64,000 nucleotides of DNA, from the NCBI GenBank assembly GCA_964611295.1, contig CAZSWV010000003.1, positions 1 through 64,000 of the forward strand, given 5' to 3'. Numbering within the stretch: the stretch's first letter is position 1; each line of letters starts with the position of its first letter. Made by a program: the position numbers and the translations under genes. The DNA is from B73-G16 sp964611295 (lineage in GTDB: Bacteria > Desulfobacterota > B13-G15). Below, in pieces: positions 24,918-32,639 of the stretch. The notes under the pieces were generated by a model, which saw nothing but the letters and a program-made list of their open reading frames with translations, was not told where the DNA came from and did no database searches.

Positions 24918-27027
24918 CCTCTGCCTTGGAGATGCGACATAACAAAGCCCTGAAGGTAGTAGACCCTATACATGGGTCATAAGGGGGGTCATTGCTAGTA
25001 AGTACATTGGCGTTGCTTATGAAAAGGCTCTGGACAGATGGGTCCTCTGGATAGTACCAGGAACTCTGAACCACAACGATCCTCGGATCCATTCCTGAGA
25101 AGAGCTTGGCCTTTTGCTTTATCCTACCCCTTGGGGTCTCAATCCACACCCAATCGCCCTCTTTTATGCCGTACTTGGAAGCTGTTTCGGGGTGGATCTG
25201 AACGACGGGATAAGGTTGGAGCTCCCTAAGCCATGGGTTTTCCCTGTACTGCGAATGGAAGTAATACGGGACACGCCCACCTGTAGTTAAGATCAAGGGG
25301 TAGACTCCGCTCAGGGAGCCATCAAGGGGGCTTTCGTTGGGTTCCTTATAATGGGGCAATGGATCATAGCCTAACTTTTCCAAAGTCGTAGAATAAAGCT
25401 CCACCTTCCCTGTTGGCGTGGGGAATCCTCCTCCTTTGCGCCAATATCCCCTTTCGTGCTTGTTGTAATGTACCTCCCCTGTTGTGGCCAATACGCCTAC
25501 TTCTTTGAACTCCTCCCATCTGATTCCGGCTTTCCTCAGTTGGTAATCAAGCATTTCCTCTACGTCCTCAAAGGGCCAATAGATGGGGGCAAGCCGCTTA
25601 CCCAATTCGAGGAATATCCTGTTGTCTGGCCAGGCCTCACCCGGAGGTTCTACAGCCTTGACTATTGCTGAAACGAAGAACCTAGGATGCATGTCGTATA
25701 TGTCGTCGGTCTCAAGCCAGTGGGCAGCCGGTAAGACCAAGTCTGCAAAACGCGCCGAAGGCCCCATGTAAAGGTCCACAACCGAGATGAACTCCACCTC
25801 TGAAAGGGCCTGGAATACCTCCTTGGCGTTTGCGTAAGCCAGTACTGGATTGGTCCCCACAAGGTGCATCACTTTTACCTTCTTTTCGCCATAGAGGAGG
25901 TCTTTACAGACTGAGTCCCAATGACACATGGCAAAGGGGGGCATCGCCAGGAGTTTATGTTCGTTGGCCCCTATGGGCAGCTCCTCCGGCGCAGGCACCT
26001 CCAGGGCGAAGTCTTCCATAGGACCTGCCGGTGAAGGCACCCACTGGACCATACTGCCGGGCCTCTCGATGTTGCCCGTTATGGCCAAGATGCAAATTAT
26101 GGCCCTTAGGGTCTGGATGGAATTATTGCTCGCCTCAAGGGCTTGACCTATTTGGATGCAGGCGGGACCCTCACATGCTATAGCCCTCGCCATGGCCTTG
26201 ATCTTCTCTTCCGGCACCCAGGTGATGTGGCTGACCCACTTTAGGTCATATTGCCTGACCCTTTCCGCCAAGGCCTCAAAACCATAAGTCCATTTTTCCA
26301 CAAACTCCCTGTCGTAGAGCTTTTCTTCTATTATGACCCTCAGGACCCCCAGGGCCAAGGCTGCATCTGTACCTGGCCTTATGGGGACCCAAAGGGTCGC
26401 TCTATGAGCCAAAGCAGTAGCCCTTGGGTCGACAAGGATGAAGTTTTGGGCCTTCTCCAAGGCCCTCAGGAACCAAACGCCCATTTCGCCATCGGCATTG
26501 CTGTATTCTAGTTGTTTTCCCCAATGGACGATGGTCTTTGGATGAACCCCACCCCATCCATGGTAGTCACAGAAAAGCCTCCCTCCCACTGTTAGGCCAA
26601 AGGCGGCCATCCTCGGTGCAAAACAGAAATGGGCAGGGAAAAGTACATTGGGCGTACCGATGGACCGGGCAAAACGTAAGGTATAACGGTTATACCCCCT
26701 GCCTGTACCCTGGCCCACAAGGACAGAACTGGGACCGTAACGCCTTTGAGCTTCCCTTATCTTGTCCGCAATAAGGTCAAGGGCTTCTTGCCAAGGGATT
26801 TCAACCCACTTGCCACTTCCCCTTTCACCGACCCTTTTTAAGGGTTTGGTCAACCTATTGGGGTTTACGGTCTCAAGGATGCTAGCGATGCCTTTGGGAC
26901 ACATGGTCCCAAAGGTTAGAGAGTCCTTCTCCCCCTCTATATGAGAGGCCTTCCCGTTTACCACGGTCACAAGGACCCTACACCCTCCGTGACAGCCTTT
27001 ACACGTGGTCCTGACCTTCTTGACCAT
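24901..27027 (-). CDS. cytoplasmic molybdo/tungsto-pterin oxidoreductase (acetylene-hydratase-like clade)
   Basis: 708 residues, DMSO reductase family. N-terminal [4Fe-4S] site C9, C12, C16, C43; Cys135 in HFCFAPRM is the likely metal ligand; the C-terminal cofactor domain includes TPTGKVELYST and IKEGDWVWIETPRGRIK. From memory, segments such as GTDAAL...LYDREFVEKW and KVELYS..LEKLGYDPLPHY resemble Pelobacter acetylene hydratase and its relatives more than nitrate or formate enzymes. The equivalent of the catalytic Asp after the second Cys is His here (CKGCHGGC). There is no Tat signal. The adjacent ferredoxin implies true redox chemistry, unlike acetylene hydratase, which stands alone. Substrate unknown. 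RBS AAAGGGG precedes ATG 27027. Confidence 0.8.
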   Translation of the reverse strand: MVKKVRTTCKGCHGGCRVLVTVVNGKASHIEGEKDSLTFGTMCPKGIASILETVNPNRLTKPLKRVGERGSGKWVEIPWQEALDLIADKIREAQRRYGPSSVLVGQGTGRGYNRYTLRFARSIGTPNVLFPAHFCFAPRMAAFGLTVGGRLFCDYHGWGGVHPKTIVHWGKQLEYSNADGEMGVWFLRALEKAQNFILVDPRATALAHRATLWVPIRPGTDAALALGVLRVIIEEKLYDREFVEKWTYGFEALAERVRQYDLKWVSHITWVPEEKIKAMARAIACEGPACIQIGQALEASNNSIQTLRAIICILAITGNIERPGSMVQWVPSPAGPMEDFALEVPAPEELPIGANEHKLLAMPPFAMCHWDSVCKDLLYGEKKVKVMHLVGTNPVLAYANAKEVFQALSEVEFISVVDLYMGPSARFADLVLPAAHWLETDDIYDMHPRFFVSAIVKAVEPPGEAWPDNRIFLELGKRLAPIYWPFEDVEEMLDYQLRKAGIRWEEFKEVGVLATTGEVHYNKHERGYWRKGGGFPTPTGKVELYSTTLEKLGYDPLPHYKEPNESPLDGSLSGVYPLILTTGGRVPYYFHSQYRENPWLRELQPYPVVQIHPETASKYGIKEGDWVWIETPRGRIKQKAKLFSGMDPRIVVVQSSWYYPEDPSVQSLFISNANVLTSNDPPYDPCIGSTTFRALLCRISKAEVEDEA

Positions 27028-27197
27028 TTCCCCTTTAACGGAAAAGTTAACAACCTTTATGCCATTGATACTATGAAAAGGCCACCTTGGAAAGGACCTT
27101 TCACAGTTCGTAGCATTTTGCGAAAGGGGCTTGGAAATTTACGAGAACTCTGAAGGACCTTAAAGGCCCTAGGTCATCCTCCCGATGCCGAATTAAA

Positions 27198-27212
27198 GGC
27201 ATAGCGCTTGCT
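27198..27212 (+). promoter_or_regulatory. sigma-54-like (-24/-12) promoter of the dehydrogenase/BKACE operon
   Basis: GGCATAGCGCTTGCT matches TGGCACG-N4-TTGCW at GGCA and TTGC-T with GG-N10-GC spacing. The predicted start (~27223) is only two bases before the GTG start codon, which would make the transcript essentially leaderless. That is unusual and lowers confidence. Confidence 0.35.
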
Positions 27213-27224
27213 AAGGGAAATCCC

Positions 27225-28193
27225 GTGGTGGATCCCTCAAAGCTGAAAATAGGGGTTGTAGGGGCTGGGCAGATGGGCCATGGGATAGCACAGGTCTTTG
27301 CCTGTGCTGGCTCAGGGGTGGTGATGGTGGACGTGGACATGGAGAGGTTGAAGAAGGCCCTTCGGCTTATAGAGGAAAACCTCGCCTTTTTGGCCGAAAA
27401 AGGGCTCTTCAGGGGAAGGCGCGAAGAGGTCCTCAGGAGGATTGAACCCTCCACGGCCCTTGATCCCCTGAAGGAGGCTGACTTAGTGGTTGAATCCGTC
27501 TATGAGGACCTCAAGTTAAAACAGGATCTCTTCTTCGAACTTGACCGTTTGTGTAGGCCTCAGACCGCCTTGGCCTCCAACACTTCGGTCATTAGCATCA
27601 CTGAGATAGCTCAAAGGTGCCGAAGGAAGGAGAGGGTCCTTGGGACCCACTTTTGGAATCCTCCCTTCCTTGTACCCCTTGTGGAGGTTGTAAAGACAGA
27701 GCACACTTCGGAGGAGGTCTTCGACTTCGCTTACGAGGTGCTTTTGGCCGTAGGCAAAAGGCCCATAAAGTGCTTAAGGGATGTACCTGGATTCATAGCC
27801 AATAGGCTCCAGCATGCCCTTTGGCGCGAGGCAGTCTCTTTGGTGGAAAAGGGTATAGCCGATCCCGAGACGGTGGACGAGGCCATAAAGTTGAGCTTTG
27901 GCTTGAGGCTCCCCGTCCTGGGTCCTTTGGAGAACGCTGATATGGTTGGGCTGGACCTGGTATTGTCCATACACGATTACATCTTCAAGTATCTCGATGC
28001 TTCAAAGGAAGCCTCACCCCTTTTAAGGGAGAAGGTGGAAAAAGGCGAGCTAGGCTTTAAGTCCCAGAAGGGCTTCTACACATGGACCGAGCAAAAGGCA
28101 AAGCAGAAGAGGGAAGAACTCTTAGAACACTTGGTGAGATGGCATCTTTCGCAAAAAGGCCAAGGAGGTGAAGATGGAAAAGCTCATAATTAG
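27225..28193 (+). CDS. 3-hydroxyacyl-CoA / 3-hydroxyacid dehydrogenase
   Basis: 322 residues, NAD-dependent. Rossmann motif GVVGAGQMGHGIAQVF near residues 9-24, catalytic region GTHFWNPPFLVPLVEVV with His, and GFIANRLQHALWREA. The length and lack of a fused hydratase are like L-carnitine dehydrogenase and beta-hydroxyacid dehydrogenases as well as HBD. Start is GTG 27225. The next gene, a beta-keto acid cleavage enzyme, overlaps by 20 nt, so the likely job is to oxidise a 3-hydroxy acid to the 3-keto acid cleaved next. This pairing is known for carnitine catabolism; the actual substrate here is unproven. Confidence 0.85.
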   Translation: MVDPSKLKIGVVGAGQMGHGIAQVFACAGSGVVMVDVDMERLKKALRLIEENLAFLAEKGLFRGRREEVLRRIEPSTALDPLKEADLVVESVYEDLKLKQDLFFELDRLCRPQTALASNTSVISITEIAQRCRRKERVLGTHFWNPPFLVPLVEVVKTEHTSEEVFDFAYEVLLAVGKRPIKCLRDVPGFIANRLQHALWREAVSLVEKGIADPETVDEAIKLSFGLRLPVLGPLENADMVGLDLVLSIHDYIFKYLDASKEASPLLREKVEKGELGFKSQKGFYTWTEQKAKQKREELLEHLVRWHLSQKGQGGEDGKAHN

Positions 28194-29109
28194 CGCCGCT
28201 TTAACAGGGAACATCACCCTACCGACTCAGACCCCTTATTTACCAATAACCCCAGAAGAGATAGCCGAAGAAGCCAGAAGAGCGGCAGAGGCAGGGGCGG
28301 CCATAGTCCACATACATGCACGGGATCCCAAAACGGGAAGGCCTACTACAGACCCTGAAGTCTACAGGGAAATTGCGGTAAAGATCAAGGAAAGGACCGA
28401 CGCCATAATATGCATAACCACTGGTGGTACCATGTACATGACCCCGGAGGAGAGGTTAAGGGTTGTCCCACTCCTGAAGCCTGAGCTCGCTACCTTTAAC
28501 ATGGGTTCCATCAACTTCTCCATCCATCCCATAGCCGATAGGTTCAAAGACGAGGAATGGAAGTACCCCTGGGAGAAGGAGTTTGCCGAAAGTACAAAGG
28601 ACTTCATCTTCAGGAACACCTTCGGCGACATGGAAAAGTACTGTAAGACCATGTACGAAAACGGCACTGTACCTGAGTGTGAGGTCTACGATGTAGGACA
28701 CCTCTACAACATGAACTTCCTAATAAGGAAGGGGTTGTTGAGGAAACCCATATGGATGCAGTTCGTGACTGGCGTCCTGGGGGGTATAGGTGCTGATCCT
28801 GAAAACGTCATCTTTTTAAAACAAAGGGCTGACAAGCTCATCGGCCCTGATAACTATCGCTGGTCTGTCATAGGGGTTGGGTACCCTGCAGAATTCCACC
28901 TCGCTGCCCTTGCTATAGTGATGGGGGGACATGTGAGGGTAGGTTTTGAGGACAACATCTACATAAGCAGCGGGGTACTGGCTAAGAGCAACGCCGAATT
29001 GGTGGAGAAGGTGGTAAGGCTTGCAAGGGAGTTGGGTAGGGATATCGCCTCGCCTGAGGAAGTGCGTAAGACCTTGGGCTTGAAAGGTAAGGACAAGGTG
29101 AACTTTTAG
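28174..29109 (+). CDS. beta-keto acid cleavage enzyme (BKACE family)
   Basis: 311 residues from ATG 28174 (AAGGAGG five bases upstream; an upstream GTG at 28168 overlaps the RBS). BKACE/Kce enzymes use Zn2+ to condense a beta-keto acid with acetyl-CoA, giving acetoacetate and a new acyl-CoA. Seen: AIVHIHARDPKTGRPTTD with the two zinc histidines, SINFSIHP, and GGHVRVGFEDNIYIS with the conserved Glu. The active-site residues that select the substrate cannot be interpreted by eye. Coupled to the dehydrogenase upstream. Confidence 0.9.
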   Translation: MEKLIISAALTGNITLPTQTPYLPITPEEIAEEARRAAEAGAAIVHIHARDPKTGRPTTDPEVYREIAVKIKERTDAIICITTGGTMYMTPEERLRVVPLLKPELATFNMGSINFSIHPIADRFKDEEWKYPWEKEFAESTKDFIFRNTFGDMEKYCKTMYENGTVPECEVYDVGHLYNMNFLIRKGLLRKPIWMQFVTGVLGGIGADPENVIFLKQRADKLIGPDNYRWSVIGVGYPAEFHLAALAIVMGGHVRVGFEDNIYISSGVLAKSNAELVEKVVRLARELGRDIASPEEVRKTLGLKGKDKVNF

Positions 29110-29127
29110 CCAAGAGGAGGTAAGAGG

Positions 29128-29892
29128 ATGGGCGGGCTTTTTGACTTGACAGGGGAAGTGGCCATAGTGGTCGGAGGTTCTGGTGGCCTCGGGCAGGCTC
29201 AAGCGCTAGGACTTGCGGAAGCCGGGGCCCATGTGGTGGTAGCCGCTCGAAGGATGGAAAAACTCGAACCCGTAGTCGAGCAGATCAAGGCCATGGGCCG
29301 TAAGGGATTGGCCGTGAGCGTAGACGTGGTGGACGAAAGGTCTGTAGAGGCCATGGTGGAAAAGGTCCTTAAGGAATTCGGGAAAATCGACATCTTGGTG
29401 AATTCCCACGGGATTGCCATACGTAAACCTGCGGAGTCTTTCCCTATCGATGAATGGCGTCAGGTCATAGAGGTAAACGTAGTGGGGCTTTTCATATGTT
29501 GCCAAAAGGTGGGGCGTGTCATGATAGACCAGAGGAAGGGAAAGATAATCAATATGTCCTCGGTAAGGGGGAGGTACGGGCTTCCTGCCAACTATACCGC
29601 TTATTGTGCAAGTAAGGGAGCAGTGGACACCCTGACAAGGACCCTGGCTTGCGAGTGGGCAAAGTACAACGTCCTTGTCAACGCCATAGCGCCCACCATC
29701 GTGGAAACAGAGCTGACACGCCCTGCACTTTCGGATCCAAACTTCGCCCAAACTATGAAGGCGCGCATACCCCTTGGAAGATGGGCTATGCCGGATGACA
29801 TAGTCGGCCTGACGGTCTTTTTGGCCTCAAGGGCCTCGGATTTCATCACCGGACAGGTCATCTATGTAGACGGTGGGGTCACTACCTGGTGA
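29128..29892 (+). CDS. short-chain dehydrogenase/reductase
   Basis: 254 residues, classical SDR. Cofactor motif VGGSGGLGQAQALGLAEAG (variant of TGxxxGIG), NSHG in place of NNAG, catalytic Ser in NMSSVRG and YCASK (Tyr-x3-Lys), C-terminal DFITGQVIYVDGG. The Arg pair after beta-2 (AARRMEKLEP) favours NADP(H). Gluconate-5-dehydrogenase-like, substrate unknown. Fourth base-paired RBS AGAGGAGGTAAGAGG precedes the ATG. Third gene of the operon. Confidence 0.85.
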   Translation: MGGLFDLTGEVAIVVGGSGGLGQAQALGLAEAGAHVVVAARRMEKLEPVVEQIKAMGRKGLAVSVDVVDERSVEAMVEKVLKEFGKIDILVNSHGIAIRKPAESFPIDEWRQVIEVNVVGLFICCQKVGRVMIDQRKGKIINMSSVRGRYGLPANYTAYCASKGAVDTLTRTLACEWAKYNVLVNAIAPTIVETELTRPALSDPNFAQTMKARIPLGRWAMPDDIVGLTVFLASRASDFITGQVIYVDGGVTTW

Positions 29893-29914
29893 AAAAAACT
29901 TAGGAGGTGAGCAG

Positions 29915-30721
29915 ATGGGCAGGGAAGTCCTTGTAGACTTAAGCCACCCCTTTGGGGCTGGATGTCCCCTTTGGCCCTATTTTGAAGACGTGAAGATAGA
30001 GAGGATGCACTATTTCGCTAAATCAGGGGTCCTCTCCCAGAAGATAACCACAGTCATGCACTGTACCACCCATATGGACGCCCCAGCACATGTATTTGAG
30101 GGTGGGAGGTATATCCACGAAATACCCCTCGATTCTTGCTACGGGGACGCAGTGGTTTGGGACATACCAAAGGGAAAATGGGAGCTCATAACAGCCAAGG
30201 ACTTGGAGGAAGCCAACCGTAAATTGCCCATCAAGCCAGGCGATATCGTGATCATACATACGGGATGGCACCATTATTGGGGCGACACGACCATGTATTT
30301 CTGTTACTCCCCTGGACTCGGCCGGGAGGCAGGAGAATGGTTCGTGGATCATAAGGTGAAGGCCGTCGGGATAGACAACCAAGCCCTTGACCACCCCTTA
30401 CACACCGCCATAGGTCCCCATGGGCCTGGCCCTTTACGTCCCGACATATGTGAGGAATACAAACGGCTGACAGGAAGGGACGTCTTGGAGGATTTCCCTG
30501 AATGGGAACCTTGCCATAACATCATCCTGCGTGCAGGAATCGTAGGTTGGGAAAACGTAGGAGGCGACATAGACAAGGTGGTCGGTAAGAGATGTAAGAT
30601 CATAGGTTTCCCCATAAGGTGGTACAGGGGAGATGGCTCCATTGTCAGGCTTGTAGCCATCATAGACGAGGAAGAACTCAACGACGCACCTGATTTCACC
30701 TATAAGTACGGGACCCTCTAA
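29915..30721 (+). CDS. cyclase-family (kynurenine formamidase-like) hydrolase
   Basis: 268 residues from ATG 29915 behind TAGGAGGTGA. Metal-dependent hydrolase: VDLSHPFGAGCPLWP at the N-terminus and the metal motif HCTTHMDAPAH (H-x2-T-H-x-D-x-P-x-H). Family members hydrolyse amides, lactones or cyclic imides (kynurenine formamidase, isatin hydrolase). Downstream DNQALDHPLHTAIGPHGPG carries a further conserved His/Asp. It probably opens a ring or amide of the pathway substrate. Last gene of the operon; it converges on the sigma-54 activator gene. Confidence 0.85.
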   Translation: MGREVLVDLSHPFGAGCPLWPYFEDVKIERMHYFAKSGVLSQKITTVMHCTTHMDAPAHVFEGGRYIHEIPLDSCYGDAVVWDIPKGKWELITAKDLEEANRKLPIKPGDIVIIHTGWHHYWGDTTMYFCYSPGLGREAGEWFVDHKVKAVGIDNQALDHPLHTAIGPHGPGPLRPDICEEYKRLTGRDVLEDFPEWEPCHNIILRAGIVGWENVGGDIDKVVGKRCKIIGFPIRWYRGDGSIVRLVAIIDEEELNDAPDFTYKYGTL

Positions 30722-30725
30722 GCCC

Positions 30726-32540
30726 TCATGGGGATAAAGAGGTCCTCCTGAAGGAACGTTCGGGTGGCCTCTTTATCCCCAATTTCTTCATCCTGGCCCG
30801 TAGGGTAGATTCCTTCAGCCCTAAGATCTCGGCAGCTCCTCCCTTGCCGCTTACGCGCCAATTGGTGCTCTCCAAAACCTTCAAGATATGTGCCCTTTCC
30901 ACCTCCTCTAGGCTTTGAGAAAGGGGCTCTGGAGGCAAAGGCGGCTTTTGCGGTTCAAGGTCCTCGATCACAAGGTAAGGGCCATCGGAGATGATCATAG
31001 CCCTTTCGATGACGTTTCGGAGTTCCCTTACGTTCCCAGGCCAGTGATACTCCATGAGCTTCTTTAGGGTCTGCTCAGGAACGCGAACGTCCCTTTTGCC
31101 CATACCTTGGCCTATCCTTTTGACGAAGTACTCCACAAGCAGGGGGATATCCTCCCTTCTGTCCCTCAAAGGGGGTATGTAGATGGGAAAGACGCTCAGG
31201 CGGTAATAGAGGTCTTGACGGAACCGCTTCTCCCTTACCAATTGCAAAAGGTCTTGGTTTGTAGCAGCTATGACCCTGACGTCTACTGTAACCGTTTTTG
31301 AACTCCCTACCCTTTCAAATTGCTTGTACTCCAATACCCGTAAGAGCTTCGCTTGAAGCTCCAAGGGGAGTTCGGATACCTCGTCCAAAAAGAGGGTAGA
31401 ACCGTCAGCGGCCTCGAATCGACCGACCCTCGACCTCACAGCCCCTGTATATGCCCCTTTTTCCACGCCGAAAAGCTCTGCCTCTATTAGGGTCGGAGGC
31501 AAGGCCGCACAGTTCACCGTGACCATAGGTCTGTCCCTTCTCGGGCTCATGTTGTGTATGAGACGTGCAAGGAGCTCTTTCCCTGTACCAGTTTCGCCAA
31601 TTATCAGGACACAGGTGTCTTCTTTGGCCACTTTCTCAGCCAGTTGTAAAACCCGCCTTATCGCCTCGCTTTGGCCGATGAACTCAAGCCTTCCAAAACG
31701 CGCTTCGATCTCCTGCCTCAGGTATATGTTTTCGTTCTCCAAACGTTCCTTTAAGGCCTTTATCTCTGCATAGGCCTGACGCAATTTCTCCTCAGCCTCT
31801 TTCCTAGCCGTTATGTCCCTAGTTATGGACAACAAGAGGCTCTGCCCCTCAAAATCAACCCTTCCCAGGGTCACCTCTACAGGGAAGGTGGAACCATCCT
31901 TCCTCCTATGGACCCCTTCAAAGGTGATGTATTCGCCTGGCCTCAACTTATGCCAAAAGCGGTCTTTATGCCTTTTGGACCTTACCTCTATGTCGATATC
32001 GCTTATGTTCATGCGCAGGAGTTCTTCCCTACTGTAACCTAAGGTCTCACAAGCCCTGCGGTTTACCTCAAGGATTTGTCCTTCGTAGTCATGCACAAAG
32101 AAGGCATCCCCTGCTTGTTCTATCAACATCCGAAGCTGTAACTCGTTTTTTTGAAGCTTCAAGTTCGCATCTTTTTTGTCGGTTATGTCGGCTATGAACC
32201 CCTCTATAAAGGGGTTTTCATCTGAAACCCTTCGGGCATGTAAACAGATCCAAAGGGGATCGCCACTGACCCTTTTGGAGCGCAACTCTTTGGAAAGGAC
32301 CTCCCCGCGATCCTTGAGTTCCTCAAGAAGCGAAAGGAATCCCCCTTCAGATAACAATTGGGACATATGGGTTACTTCTGAGAGCATGGCTTGGCGGTCT
32401 TTGTAGCCGAAGATACGGGCCATCGTGTTGTTCACGTACCTTATAGAACCGTCTTCAGTGGAAAGGAAAATTCCTATAGGAGCTTCGTTTATCAGGTCAT
32501 CCCAAAGGGAGAGAAAGCGAGCGCTGAGGACCTTTTGCAT
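30726..32540 (-). CDS. PAS-PAS-AAA+-Fis sigma-54-dependent activator
   Basis: 604 residues from ATG 32540 (an upstream TTG at 32579 would add 13 residues but lies in the -35 box). Two PAS domains (about 15-115 and 135-250), a coiled linker, an AAA+ domain with Walker A GETGTGKE, GAYTGA (variant of the sigma-54-contacting GAFTGA loop) and Walker B LFLDEVSELP, then a Fis-type helix-turn-helix (AAEILGLKESTLRARMKKLGI). No receiver domain, so PAS ligands or redox state control it. Convergent to the dehydrogenase/BKACE operon; probable regulator of the adjacent catabolic genes, by location. The final codons lie within an inverted repeat. Confidence 0.9.
   Translation of the reverse strand: MQKVLSARFLSLWDDLINEAPIGIFLSTEDGSIRYVNNTMARIFGYKDRQAMLSEVTHMSQLLSEGGFLSLLEELKDRGEVLSKELRSKRVSGDPLWICLHARRVSDENPFIEGFIADITDKKDANLKLQKNELQLRMLIEQAGDAFFVHDYEGQILEVNRRACETLGYSREELLRMNISDIDIEVRSKRHKDRFWHKLRPGEYITFEGVHRRKDGSTFPVEVTLGRVDFEGQSLLLSITRDITARKEAEEKLRQAYAEIKALKERLENENIYLRQEIEARFGRLEFIGQSEAIRRVLQLAEKVAKEDTCVLIIGETGTGKELLARLIHNMSPRRDRPMVTVNCAALPPTLIEAELFGVEKGAYTGAVRSRVGRFEAADGSTLFLDEVSELPLELQAKLLRVLEYKQFERVGSSKTVTVDVRVIAATNQDLLQLVREKRFRQDLYYRLSVFPIYIPPLRDRREDIPLLVEYFVKRIGQGMGKRDVRVPEQTLKKLMEYHWPGNVRELRNVIERAMIISDGPYLVIEDLEPQKPPLPPEPLSQSLEEVERAHILKVLESTNWRVSGKGGAAEILGLKESTLRARMKKLGIKRPPERSFRRTSLSP
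30730..30780. terminator. 13-bp inverted repeat between convergent genes
   Basis: GGGGATAAAGAGG (30730-30742) and CCTCTTTATCCCC (30768-30780) are perfect complements around a 25-nt loop. The repeat lies inside the last 17 codons of the activator gene and just past the cyclase stop. No T-tract follows on either strand, so it may be a bidirectional terminator/insulator or 3'-end stabiliser rather than a classic intrinsic terminator. Confidence 0.5.
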
Positions 32541-32549
32541 TACAACACT

Positions 32550-32579
32550 ATTATATGTTTGCCCTTTCCCCAAGGGCAA
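32550..32579 (-). promoter_or_regulatory. promoter of the sigma-54 activator gene with overlapping palindrome
   Basis: Minus-strand TTGCCC (32574-32579), 18-nt spacer, perfect TATAAT (32550-32555). The -10 ends 9 nt before ATG 32540, so the transcript would be nearly leaderless. An 8-bp perfect-arm palindrome TTGCCCTT-TCCCC-AAGGGCAA (32559-32579) covers the -35 and spacer and could be an operator. Confidence 0.55.
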
Positions 32580-32599
32580 GGCAGCCCGGAGGGCCTGGC

Positions 32600-32627
32600 T
32601 TTACTAGGCCTCTGGGGCAGTTATAAA
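32600..32627 (+). promoter_or_regulatory. promoter of the EF-G gene
   Basis: TTTACT (32600-32605), 16-nt spacer, TATAAA (32622-32627). The -10 ends 12 nt before the ATG and there is no Shine-Dalgarno (sequence TTTCCCTCGAC), so the leader would be about 6 nt or less. Confidence 0.5.
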
Positions 32628-32639
32628 ATTTCCCTCGAC

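Noticed and set aside
27090..27102. GAAAGGACCTTTC palindrome upstream of the molybdoenzyme gene
   Set aside because: Six-base arms in purine-rich sequence where GAAAGG and CCTTTC words are very common; not distinguishable from chance.
32391..32639. N-terminal 83-codon extension of EF-G
   Set aside because: It opposes the activator gene, has no homology to EF-G, and the family N-terminus begins exactly at ATG 32640.
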